DNA from: Galactobacter sp052108535
Lineage (GTDB): Bacteria > Actinomycetota > Actinomycetes > Actinomycetales > Micrococcaceae
DNA length: 5,148 bases
Direction: 5' to 3'
Assembly (NCBI GenBank): GCA_052108535.1
Contig: JBQDZM010000067.1
Coordinates: 1-5,148 of the forward strand
Each line of letters starts with the position of its first letter. Position 1 is the first letter of the stretch. The notes under the pieces were generated by a model that was not told where the DNA came from, made no database searches, and saw nothing but the letters and a program-made list of their open reading frames with translations. Position numbers and translations under genes: made by a program. This document shows, one piece after another, positions 1 through 5,148 of this stretch.

Positions 1-1007
1 CGGCCGATCAGGAACTGCGCATCCGGAGAATGCGTGACCATGCACGGAATGGTCCGAGCGGGCATGGGCTCGATCCCGTCGAAGGCATCGGCAACCCAGG
101 ACGAGACCTGACTCAGGTCCTCACGCGGGTGAATGTAGCGGTCGAGTTCGTCGGCATCGGTGGCAGCGAACTCGGCAAACTCGCCGTCCATGCCGATCTT
201 GATCTGCCACTCACCCTCCGGCCCGTCGTAGGAGCCATGACCCCAGAGGCGGCGGCCGTCCGGCAGGTCGTGGACCACGGCGGGGAAGTTCGGCATCGCG
301 AACTCGGCCTCGCGCCCAGGCTTGGCGTCCCACCAGAACATGGGCGTCCGCCTCGGCGTCAGCGGCAACCCCGGAATCAGCTTCGGGTTCCACGCCCCGG
401 CGGCCACAATGACCTGGCGCGCCTCGACCGTGGCGACGGACGTGATCACCCGGACACCGCCGTCGAGCATTTCGATGCCGGTCACCCGCGTGTCCGCCAG
501 GACCCGCGCTCCTGCGCGGATCGCGGCCTCCCCCTGGGCGCGGACATCGCGCTCAGGGAAACAGATTCCAGCCTCCGGGTCGATCACCCCCACCGCGCGC
601 TCATCGGTCCCGGTGAATTGCGGAAAGCGGCGCAGCAATTCCTCGTGATCGAGTTCCTCAAGGGTGATCCCGGCCTGGGCCGCCGCCGCCTTGGTACCAG
701 CGATGGGCGGGGTGTCCGGCGCCCCCACGGACAGGCAACCGGTGGTCATGATGAGACTCTGACCGGTCTCACGCCCCAGCTCCTCCAGGAGATCCCGCGA
801 CGTGCGCGCGATGGGCGCCAGCCCAGAATGCTCCTGGCAGGCCACCCGGAACAACCGCGTGGTTCCGTGCGAGGAACCGAGGTGATGCCCCAGCCCATAA
901 CGGTCAATCCCCACCACGTCCACGCCACGCTCGGCCAGACGCCACAGTGCCGCCGCCCCGAACGCTCCGAGCCCTACAACGGCAATGTCAGTGGTGATTT
1001 TCTCCAT
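1..1007 (-). CDS. solA: Sarcosine oxidase / N-methyltryptophan oxidase family FAD-dependent oxidase (partial, C-terminus outside window)
   Basis: Likely a cytoplasmic flavoenzyme that oxidatively demethylates a secondary amino acid (sarcosine, N-methyltryptophan or similar), giving amine, formaldehyde and H2O2. Seen: an N-terminal Rossmann FAD site GLGAFG (residues 12-17) with acidic D35 ending strand 2; the family segment GSSHGTTRLFR (44-54), whose Arg residues match the substrate-site arginines of MSOX; an AGAW motif (203-206); K270 in QIKIG, aligning with the oxygen-activating Lys of MSOX; and PCMVTHSPD (321-329), whose C322 aligns with the cysteine that carries covalent FAD. In-window length is 335 codons against about 390 for the family, so only the C-terminal end is missing. 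I chose the ATG at 1007 because AGGA lies 8 nt upstream. An in-frame ATG at 1016 is possible but has a poorly spaced ribosome site. It lies downstream of the met operon but beyond a terminator. Family assignment is firm; the substrate is not known. Confidence 0.9.
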   Translation of the reverse strand, partial: MEKITTDIAVVGLGAFGAAALWRLAERGVDVVGIDRYGLGHHLGSSHGTTRLFRVACQEHSGLAPIARTSRDLLEELGRETGQSLIMTTGCLSVGAPDTPPIAGTKAAAAQAGITLEELDHEELLRRFPQFTGTDERAVGVIDPEAGICFPERDVRAQGEAAIRAGARVLADTRVTGIEMLDGGVRVITSVATVEARQVIVAAGAWNPKLIPGLPLTPRRTPMFWWDAKPGREAEFAMPNFPAVVHDLPDGRRLWGHGSYDGPEGEWQIKIGMDGEFAEFAATDADELDRYIHPREDLSQVSSWVADAFDGIEPMPARTIPCMVTHSPDAQFLIG

Positions 1008-1058
1008 GCCATCCATCCTAAGATCTGGACTCCCCTGTAGGCGCCCAATCAAAAGCGC

Positions 1059-1115
1059 GGCACCCACGGGCGGCACTCACGCAAGGGCGTCACATACAGA
1101 GGCATCACACACAAA
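1059..1115. repeat. Degenerate tandem repeat, about 15-nt unit, four copies
   Basis: Two adjacent 15-mers, GGCGTCACATACAGA (1086-1100) and GGCATCACACACAAA (1101-1115), match at 12 of 15 positions. Two weaker copies precede them: GGCACTCACGCAAG (1072-1085) and GGCACCCACGGGC (1059-1071). The array lies between the solA-like start and the metI terminator, so it falls in the upstream region of the flavoenzyme gene. It could be iterated regulator sites or simply slippage-derived sequence. No clear -35/-10 promoter was found here. Confidence 0.5.
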
Positions 1116-1147
1116 GGCGGGGCGCCCCCTCAAGGGGACGCCCCGCC
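1116..1147 (-). terminator. Intrinsic terminator of the metQNI operon
   Basis: A 14-bp stem (1116-1129 with 1134-1147) closes a 4-nt loop (1130-1133). The single non-Watson-Crick position (1125/1138) is C-A if read on the plus strand but a G-U wobble on the minus strand. In the minus direction the stem is followed by the T-rich stretch TTTGTGTGTG. Both points favour minus-strand termination, about 25 nt past the metI stop codon. The T-tract is imperfect, as is common in high-GC Gram-positives. Confidence 0.8.
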
Positions 1148-1171
1148 GCTAGGCATAGAACCCACGCCGCG

Positions 1172-1828
1172 TCAGCGGCGCATGACCCGCTTAGCCAGCC
1201 AGTTGCCAAGCATCTGCGCCAACTGCACCAACACGATGATGGTGATGACCGCCAGCAGCGTGACCTTGGTGTCGAACTGCTGGTAACCGTAGGTGATCGC
1301 GAAGTCGCCCAGGCCGCCACCGCCGATGTATCCGGCCACGGCAGACATATCCACCACACCGATGAACAGGAAGGTGTAGGCCAGGATCAACGGGCCAAGG
1401 GCCTCCGGCATGACGACCCCGAAGAGCACTCGCCAGCGACCGGCACCCATGGATCTGGCCGCCTCGACGACCCCGGGATCCACGGCCACGAGGTTCTGCT
1501 CGATCAACCGGCCGAAAACCACACCGGCCATCAACGTCATGGGGACCAGCGCCGCCTGCCAACCCGTCGTCACACCGATCAGCGCCTTGGCCGTTGGCTG
1601 CATCAACGCGATGAAGATGATGAACGGGATGGGCCGGAAGATGTTGATGATCACGTTCAAAACGTTGAACACCACGCGGTTCTGCAGCAGGTTTCCGGGG
1701 CGGGTCGCGTACAGCAGCAGGCCGATGATCAGGCCCAGGATTCCGCCCAGGACCATGGTGATGAGCACCATGTAGAGCGTCTTCTCGATCGAATCGCCCC
1801 ACTGTTCCACCAGGAATGACCAATCCAT
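1172..1828 (-). CDS. metI: Methionine ABC transporter permease MetI
   Basis: Inner-membrane subunit of the MetNIQ methionine importer; two copies form the channel and couple to MetN. Length is 218 aa, about the same as the E. coli protein. Seen: five probable hydrophobic membrane spans (about residues 18-40, 57-76, 91-110, 145-165, 186-207); the MetI hallmark stretch INIFRPIPFIIFIALMQP (61-78); and the ABC permease EAA loop starting EAARSMGAG (122-130) and ending near P141, which contacts the ATPase. The C-terminus is short and basic (AKRVMRR). The start is firm: its ATG overlaps the metN stop by one base (TGATG), with GGAGG 7 nt upstream, so translation is probably coupled to metN. A small hairpin (1165-1180) spans the stop codon, and a strong terminator follows. 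It is the last gene of the operon. Confidence 0.97.
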   Translation of the reverse strand: MDWSFLVEQWGDSIEKTLYMVLITMVLGGILGLIIGLLLYATRPGNLLQNRVVFNVLNVIINIFRPIPFIIFIALMQPTAKALIGVTTGWQAALVPMTLMAGVVFGRLIEQNLVAVDPGVVEAARSMGAGRWRVLFGVVMPEALGPLILAYTFLFIGVVDMSAVAGYIGGGGLGDFAITYGYQQFDTKVTLLAVITIIVLVQLAQMLGNWLAKRVMRR

Positions 1829-2889
1829 CAGGCCACCTCCCCCTTCTCAGCGTTCCAGTCGATGACGTCGGTCTGCTCACGCAGCAGCTCGATCACTCGT
1901 GCGGCATCCGCCTCGTTGCCGCGCAGGACATAGGTCAGAGATCCGATGGGGCGTTCCCCGATCTCCGTCACGGAGCCGTAGACCACGTCGGCGTGCACGC
2001 CACCGACGCGTTGCAGCACCGCCGCGACGTCCACGCTGCCACCCACTTCCGCGCGATCCACCACGGACACCGTGACCAGGCGGCCGTCGTACCGGCTGCG
2101 CAGCCGGGACACCGTCTCCGGACTGGGCTGATCCTGGATCGTGGAATCGATGAAGCGCCGCGTGGACGCGTTCTTGGGGTAGGCAAAGATGTCATAGACC
2201 GGGCCGGCCTCCAACAACGCACCCTTCTCCAGCACCGCGACGTCATCACAGATGCTGCGCACCACGTGCATCTCGTGCGTGATGACCAGGATAGTGGTGC
2301 CGAGTTCGCGATTGATCTTGGTCAGCAGGCCGAGCACATCTTGCGTGGTCTCAGGATCCAACGCGGACGTCGCCTCGTCAGCCAGCAGGATCTTGGGGTC
2401 CGTGGCCAGTGCACGAGCGATACCCACACGCTGCTTCTGGCCGCCGGAGAGCTGAGTGGGGCGTGCCTTGGCCTTGTCGGCGATCCCCACGAACTCCAGT
2501 AGCTCCTTGACCCGCGCCTGCCGCTTGGCCTTGTCCCAGCCCGCCAGCTTCAACGGGTAGGCCACGTTGGCCGCGACGGAGCGAGAGTTGAACAGGTTGA
2601 ACTGCTGGAAGACCATGCCGATGGTGGAACGCAGCTTCTTCAGCCCCGTCTCACCGAGGGTCGTGACCTCCTGCCCATCTACCATCACGGACCCGGACGT
2701 TGGGGTCTCCAGAGCGTTCACCAGCCGCACCAGGGTGGACTTTCCTGCACCCGAGTAGCCGATCACGCCGGTGATGGAACCCTCGCGTACCCCTAGGGTG
2801 ATGTGGTCAAGGGCCGGTGGCGGGGTGGCGCCCTTGGCGGGTCTCCCGAACACCTTGGTGACATCGGTGAAAGTGACGATGTCGCTCAT
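1828..2889 (-). CDS. metN: Methionine ABC transporter ATP-binding protein MetN
   Basis: Cytoplasmic ATPase that powers methionine uptake through MetI. Length is 353 aa (E. coli MetN is 343). Seen in order: Walker A GYSGAGKST (44-52), Q-loop Q95 in VFQQFN, signature LSGGQ (147-151), Walker B ILLADE (167-172) with catalytic E172, D-loop SALD (175-178) and switch H205 in ITHE. The C-terminal part (about 265-345, including IGSLTYVLRG) is the NIL/ACT-like domain that binds methionine and inhibits transport when internal levels are high, so the feedback module is present. Start chosen at 2889 (MSDIVTF): it has AGGAGG 4 nt upstream and begins where MetN homologues begin. A GTG 28 codons further upstream is in frame but lacks a ribosome site and would add an unrelated extension. 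The metI start overlaps its stop by one base. Confidence 0.97.
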   Translation of the reverse strand: MSDIVTFTDVTKVFGRPAKGATPPPALDHITLGVREGSITGVIGYSGAGKSTLVRLVNALETPTSGSVMVDGQEVTTLGETGLKKLRSTIGMVFQQFNLFNSRSVAANVAYPLKLAGWDKAKRQARVKELLEFVGIADKAKARPTQLSGGQKQRVGIARALATDPKILLADEATSALDPETTQDVLGLLTKINRELGTTILVITHEMHVVRSICDDVAVLEKGALLEAGPVYDIFAYPKNASTRRFIDSTIQDQPSPETVSRLRSRYDGRLVTVSVVDRAEVGGSVDVAAVLQRVGGVHADVVYGSVTEIGERPIGSLTYVLRGNEADAARVIELLREQTDVIDWNAEKGEVA

Positions 2890-3090
2890 ACGGCCTCCTC
2901 GAGGCGTTGTTCTTAGATTGCCTCCCCTGCATGGCCCGGTGGACTCGGAGGCGTTCTGGATTCGGCACTGCACCTTACGGGACTTTCAACCCGATCCGGG
3001 CATCACGGCCGATGACGCGTAGGGCGGCACATGGATCCGGTCTCGGTTCCGCGCGCCGCCCCACCACGTTGTGAGTGCATCAGCTTAAGG
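2890..3090 (-). other. metQ-metN intergenic spacer within the operon
   Basis: About 200 bases with no convincing gene. Minus-strand stem-loops seen: arms 3092-3096/3073-3077 overlapping the metQ end, a 7-bp GGGCGGC/GCCGCCC pair at 3022-3028/3055-3061, and a 4-bp CCCG/CGGG hairpin at 2990-3000. None has a following T-tract, so they do not look like a full terminator and may instead act in processing or 3' end protection of metQ mRNA. A TAAGGT hexamer (2972-2977, minus) fits the loose actinobacterial -10 TANNNT but has no good -35. Transcription from metQ through metN is therefore assumed, not shown. Confidence 0.5.
2893..2905 (-). promoter_or_regulatory. Hairpin covering the metN ribosome binding site
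   Basis: In the minus-strand RNA the arms GCCTC (2905-2901) and GAGGC (2897-2893) can form a 5-bp stem with a 3-nt loop. The metN Shine-Dalgarno AGGAGG lies inside it. If formed, it would partly hide the site and lower metN translation relative to metQ, which fits the need for more binding protein than ATPase. The stem is short, so its stability in vivo is uncertain. Confidence 0.35.
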
Positions 3091-4002
3091 TCACTCGGCT
3101 CCGCCGTTGTCCTTAATGTCCTGCTCGATCTCAGCCAGGGTGTCCTGCAGGTCCTTGGCATCGTTGGTCTTGAAGACGCCGCTCTCGCCGAGGTCCTTGA
3201 CGATGGCCTTCTCGACCTCGGGGTCGTGGTAGACGTCTGCGACGGCCTTCAGGGTCTTGTTGTCCTTATCCTGCTCCCTCACCACGAAGATGTTGATGTA
3301 GGGCTTGGCGACATCAGAGTTCGGATCGTCAGAGGTCACGATGTCGTCGTCGCTGAGCTTCGCCGCCGTCGCGTAATTGTTGTTCACAATGGCGCCGGCC
3401 AGGCCGTCCACCTGCTGTGCGGTCTGCTTGGCATCCACAGCCACGATCTCCACCTTGGACTTGTCCTTATCCAGGTCAGCGATGGTGGTGACGGTGCTGA
3501 AGGGCTTCTTCAACGTGACGAGGCCGGCCTCGCTGAGCACGCCGAGGGAGCGGGCAGAGTTCACCGGGTCGTTAGGGATAGCAACCTTGTCACCCTTCTT
3601 GAAGTCCTCAACGGAGTCGTACTTCTTGGAGTACAGCGGCAGCGGGTAGACCGCGGTGGCCGTGATGGGCTGCAAGGTCTGCTTCTGCTTCACGTTGGAG
3701 TTAGCCAGGTACTGCAAGTGCTGGAACTCGTTCATCTCCAGCTCACCCTCGTTGAGGGCCTTGTTGGGCTGGTTGTAGTCGGAGAAGTTCTTGAACTTCA
3801 CCTCGACACCGGTCTCTTCCTTGACCTTCTTCTTGTAGACCTGCCAGTACGGCTCGCCGCCATCAGCGACACCGATCGTGATGGTCTTGACGTCGTCACC
3901 GACGGCTTCTTCCGCGTCGTTGCCTGCACCGCAGGCGGTGAGGGAGAGCGCGGCGACGGCGCCGAGGACGCCCAGGCGAAGGGCGAGGCGATGCTTAGAC
4001 AT
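3091..4002 (-). CDS. metQ: MetQ/NlpA family methionine-binding lipoprotein
   Basis: Extracellular, membrane-anchored substrate-binding protein that delivers methionine to MetNI. Length is 303 aa, within the family range. Seen: a signal peptide with basic start (MSKHRLALR), a hydrophobic core and lipobox LTAC with the lipidated cysteine at C24; then strand ITIGVADGG (41-49); FSDYNQPNKALNEGE (73-87) and NEFQHLQYL (91-99), matching the family pattern of DY-x-PN-x-AL and AFQH-x-x-YL; KVAIPNDPVNSARSL (139-153), the strongly conserved ligand-contact motif; and AIVNNNYA (204-211). Start at 4002: AAGGA lies 9 nt upstream. First gene of the operon, preceded by a long structured leader. The early ligand loop reads GGEPYWQVY rather than the more usual PHAE-type motif, so the exact ligand preference (L-Met, D-Met, a Met dipeptide) is less certain than the family. 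Confidence 0.95.
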   Translation of the reverse strand: MSKHRLALRLGVLGAVAALSLTACGAGNDAEEAVGDDVKTITIGVADGGEPYWQVYKKKVKEETGVEVKFKNFSDYNQPNKALNEGELEMNEFQHLQYLANSNVKQKQTLQPITATAVYPLPLYSKKYDSVEDFKKGDKVAIPNDPVNSARSLGVLSEAGLVTLKKPFSTVTTIADLDKDKSKVEIVAVDAKQTAQQVDGLAGAIVNNNYATAAKLSDDDIVTSDDPNSDVAKPYINIFVVREQDKDNKTLKAVADVYHDPEVEKAIVKDLGESGVFKTNDAKDLQDTLAEIEQDIKDNGGAE

Positions 4003-4020
4003 GGGTGAGAATCCTTGAGT

Positions 4021-4057
4021 TCAGTGGTGCATGGCTTACGGCTGTGTGCCGCACTGA
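4021..4057 (-). ncRNA. metQ leader stem-loop just upstream of the ribosome site
   Basis: In the minus-strand RNA, TCAGTG (4057-4052) pairs with CACTGA (4026-4021), 6 bp, enclosing a second hairpin CGGC-ACACA-GCCG (4051-4039). The compound structure ends 4 nt before the metQ Shine-Dalgarno AAGGA (4016-4012). An alternative pairing of the GCAC and GTGC tracts in the same segment is also possible. It is read as a cis-acting 5' UTR element, not as an independent RNA gene. Confidence 0.4.
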
Positions 4058-4085
4058 GATCAATGGGACCACATCGAATCATTCC

Positions 4086-4133
4086 TAGGCAAAGCCGGAG
4101 TTTCCCGAAGGGTAACCTGGGGAAACTGGCCTA
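4086..4133 (-). ncRNA. metQ leader stem-loop with internal bulge (candidate cis-regulatory RNA)
   Basis: Minus-strand RNA: outer stem TAGGC (4133-4129) with GCCTA (4090-4086), 5 bp. Inner stem AGTTTCCC (4127-4120) with GGGAAACT (4106-4099), 8 bp. Top stem AGG (4118-4116) with CCT (4111-4109), closing a UUAC tetraloop. An 8-nt one-sided bulge (4091-4098) separates the outer and inner stems. There is no T-tract afterwards, so it is not a simple terminator. The GGCAACC-type core of SAM-I/SAM-IV riboswitches is absent. Its place in the leader of a methionine importer suggests cis-regulation. Confidence 0.45.
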
Positions 4134-4145
4134 CAGGCATAGATT

Positions 4146-4160
4146 TCGAAGAATCTTCGA
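4146..4160. promoter_or_regulatory. Perfect palindrome TCGAAGA-A-TCTTCGA, candidate operator
   Basis: Two 7-nt arms are exactly complementary around a single central base (4153). It lies about 145 bp upstream of the metQ start and is AT-richer than its surroundings, as operators for dimeric helix-turn-helix regulators often are. As RNA it would have a strained 1-nt loop, so a DNA-binding site is more natural than a hairpin. It differs from the McbR site known in Corynebacterium (TAGAC-N6-GTCTA). The regulator is unknown. Confidence 0.5.
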
Positions 4161-4183
4161 TTCACCGTGTCGGTTGCGGGCGA

Positions 4184-4211
4184 AGTATCGGACGTAAGGC
4201 TCACGCACCAA
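4184..4211 (-). promoter_or_regulatory. Tentative metQNI promoter
   Basis: Minus strand TTGGTG (4211-4206), 16-nt spacer, GATACT (4189-4184): three -35 matches (TTG) and a -10 that differs from TATACT at the first base. Transcription would start near 4177, placing the palindrome at about +17 to +31 and giving a leader of about 175 nt that contains both stem-loops. Actinobacterial promoters are loose, so this is a guess from consensus alone. Confidence 0.25.
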
Positions 4212-4387
4212 CGTCCACGCTGACACGTCTGTTTGCACATCCCCCGCGAACCCTGTGCCAATATGACCAAGATCTCTCGAACGGCAGCCTCGTCCAGCCC
4301 ACCCACGGGCTGCCCCGCTACGCTATCGACGTACTTCCCGCGACGCCACGTCGTGCCCCAAGGGCCCCACAGCGTAAGGATCATTCA

Positions 4388-5086
4388 ATGCACAACGAGC
4401 CAGAGATCTCCGAAGCCGTGACCCGCCTCGCGGAACTCGCAGCGCCTCTGGCCGAGTCCAACAGCGAGGACTTCAAGACCTTACGCACCGGGCTGCAGCG
4501 CTTCATGTTGTCGTACGAGTTCGGGTTGCAGGAGGTGGAGACCAAGATCGACATCCTCCGCCAGGAGTTCCAGCACATCCACGATTACAACCCGATCGAA
4601 CACGTGGCGACCCGCATCAAGTCCCCCGAATCCCTGGCCACGAAGATCCGTTCCCGCGGACTAAGCCCCGATCTCAACGAGATCCGCAAGAACATCACCG
4701 ACATCGCCGGCGCCCGGGTAGTCTGCTCGTTCAAACGTGACACGTACCGGATCTTCGACCTTCTCTCCCGACAGCACGACGTGGAGGTATTGGAGGTCAA
4801 GGACTACATCGCCCACCCCAAACCCAATGGCTACTCGTCACTGCACGCCATCGTGCAGGTGCCCATCTTCCTCTCCACCGGCCCCACGCCTGTGACAGTG
4901 GAGATCCAGTTCCGCACCATCGCCATGGACTTCTGGGCGGCACTGGAACACAAGATCCACTACAAGTACGACGGCGACGTCCCCGCAGACATCACCGAAG
5001 AGCTCACCCGAGCGGCGCATATGGCGGGCACCCTGGACTCCACCATGCAGGCCCTCGACGAACGAGTCCACGGCCGCCGGGAATAA
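4388..5086 (+). CDS. Small alarmone synthetase, RelQ/YjbM-like GTP pyrophosphokinase
   Basis: Makes (p)ppGpp by moving pyrophosphate from ATP to GTP/GDP; a cytoplasmic stringent-response enzyme. Length is 232 aa, synthetase domain only: no HD hydrolase, TGS or ACT domain, unlike long Rel (over 700 aa) and close to B. subtilis YjbM/RelQ (211 aa). Seen: RIKSPESLATKI (76-87), nucleotide-binding Arg/Lys/Ser; DIAGARVVCSF (105-115) with the metal-binding Asp D105; KPNGYSSLH (145-153), the G-loop with Y149 expected to stack on guanine; VEIQFRT (171-177) with catalytic E172; and DFWAALEHKIHYKY (181-194). The N-terminal 65 residues and C-terminal 35 are helical, like the oligomerisation helices of RelQ. 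Start at 4388 is supported by AAGGA 7 nt upstream. It is transcribed away from the met operon. All catalytic motifs are intact, so it should be active; the function call is firm, the RelQ subtype less so. Confidence 0.94.
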   Translation: MHNEPEISEAVTRLAELAAPLAESNSEDFKTLRTGLQRFMLSYEFGLQEVETKIDILRQEFQHIHDYNPIEHVATRIKSPESLATKIRSRGLSPDLNEIRKNITDIAGARVVCSFKRDTYRIFDLLSRQHDVEVLEVKDYIAHPKPNGYSSLHAIVQVPIFLSTGPTPVTVEIQFRTIAMDFWAALEHKIHYKYDGDVPADITEELTRAAHMAGTLDSTMQALDERVHGRRE

Positions 5087-5094
5087 GCGCCCCG

Positions 5095-5148
5095 CTAGCG
5101 CCGCCGCCCACGGCTCGGCTTCGGTCTCGGTCTCGGTCTCGGTCTCGG
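5095..5148 (-). CDS. Possible C-terminal end of a convergent gene (Pro-Arg tail), cut by the window edge
   Basis: Reading the minus strand in from the right edge, one frame gives PRPRPRPRPKPSRGRRR and then a TAG stop at 5097-5095, only 8 bases from the synthetase stop. Short basic Pro/Arg tails are common at the ends of actinobacterial RNA-binding proteins. Against it: the four repeated Arg codons are AGA, rare in high-GC genomes, and another minus frame (Glu-Thr repeats) is also open. Only 17 codons are visible, so no function can be named. Confidence 0.25.
   Translation of the reverse strand, partial: PRPRPRPRPKPSRGRRR
5115..5148. repeat. Hexanucleotide tandem repeat (TCGGTC)n reaching the window edge
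   Basis: Four perfect TCGGTC units (5121-5144) plus a partial fifth (TCGG, 5145-5148), preceded by one variant unit TCGGCT (5115-5120). The array is truncated by the window end, so its full copy number is unknown. The 6-bp unit keeps any reading frame through it intact, and copy number could vary by replication slippage. It begins 28 bases after the synthetase stop codon. Confidence 0.85.

Larger units (their letters stand above)
4003..4387. other. Divergent intergenic region between metQ and the alarmone synthetase gene
   Basis: This 385-bp gap carries the control sequences of two divergent genes. The metQ-proximal part (4012-4211) holds a ribosome site (AAGGA, 4016-4012), two compound stem-loops, a perfect palindrome and a tentative promoter, listed separately. 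A second weak minus-strand promoter reading is TTGATC (4063-4058), 17 nt, CGTAAG (4040-4035), which would give a short leader. On the plus side the synthetase has AAGGA with 7-nt spacing. Its leader contains small inverted repeats: CAGCCC/GGGCTG (4295-4312), CGACG/CGTCG (4341-4353) and GCACA/TGTGC (4235-4258). No convincing plus-strand promoter was found. Confidence 0.6.

Noticed and set aside
30..1040. Long plus-strand open frame of 336 codons opposite the flavoenzyme
   Set aside because: It is low-complexity, Arg/Pro/Gly-rich and has no recognisable domain. The minus strand encodes a clear oxidase with conserved FAD and catalytic motifs.
2890..2973. Upstream in-frame GTG start for metN, adding 28 residues
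   Set aside because: No ribosome site at that GTG, while AGGAGG sits just before the ATG at 2889. The extension is unlike MetN N-termini.
3037..3047. A GGTCTCGG motif like the terminal repeat in the metQ-metN spacer
   Set aside because: A single 8-9 base match with no array; likely chance in GC-rich sequence.
3031..4008. Long plus-strand open frame of 325 codons opposite metQ
   Set aside because: It is a Val/Leu/Asp-biased antisense shadow of metQ, which has a signal peptide, lipobox and family motifs on the minus strand.
4060..4140. 26-codon minus-strand leader peptide spanning the bulged stem-loop
   Set aside because: No Shine-Dalgarno site and only one internal Met codon, so it is not a convincing methionine attenuation peptide.
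4003..4200. SAM riboswitch or T-box in the metQ leader
   Set aside because: I looked for the GGCAACC-type core, the SAM-IV layout and T-box antiterminator sequence in the minus-strand RNA; none is present. A cmscan search would be decisive.
4085..4384. Minus-strand 99-codon frame covering most of the divergent spacer
   Set aside because: No ribosome site before its ATG, Trp/Cys-rich composition with no recognised motif, and it overlaps the leader structures. A chance frame is more likely, though the segment GGLDEAAVREILVILAQG looks faintly protein-like.
4838..5148. Minus-strand open frame antisense to the alarmone synthetase, reading through the terminal repeat as Glu-Thr
   Set aside because: It runs through fully conserved plus-strand coding sequence and has no recognised domain. 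It is a GC-driven shadow frame.

Overview
The window looks like an ordinary chromosomal segment of a high-GC Gram-positive bacterium (Actinomycetota). The Micrococcales/Micrococcaceae are my best guess, from codon use, protein style and the metQ-metN-metI gene order. The taxonomic placement is inference; there is no rRNA or other marker gene here.

Layout, left to right. (1) Bases 1-1007, minus strand: most of a gene for a monomeric sarcosine oxidase/N-methyltryptophan oxidase-type flavoenzyme, cut off at the left edge about 50 residues before its expected end. (2) Bases 1008-1171: a gap holding a degenerate tandem repeat and a strong intrinsic terminator that closes the next operon. (3) Bases 1172-4002, minus strand: a complete methionine ABC importer, transcribed metQ (lipoprotein) to metN (ATPase with C-terminal NIL domain) to metI (permease). 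metN and metI overlap by one base, while metQ and metN are 197 bases apart. (4) Bases 4003-4387: a 385-bp divergent intergenic region. On the metQ side it holds a perfect 7-1-7 palindrome and at least two compound stem-loops, which together look like an operator plus a structured 5' leader. I could not match it to any SAM riboswitch class. (5) Bases 4388-5086, plus strand: a complete small alarmone synthetase, RelQ/YjbM-like, synthetase domain only. (6) Bases 5087-5148: a short tail ending in a hexanucleotide repeat (TCGGTC)n that runs off the right edge. In one minus-strand frame this reads as a Pro-Arg tail ending in a stop, so a convergent gene may end here.

How the genes work together: MetQ captures methionine outside the membrane, MetI forms the channel, and MetN hydrolyses ATP and senses internal methionine through its NIL domain. 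The flavoenzyme probably demethylates an N-methyl amino acid and has its own transcription unit beyond the terminator. The alarmone synthetase is divergent and shares only the intergenic region. No mobile element, CRISPR array, tRNA/rRNA gene or clear defence system was seen. The least explained sequence is the metQ leader.
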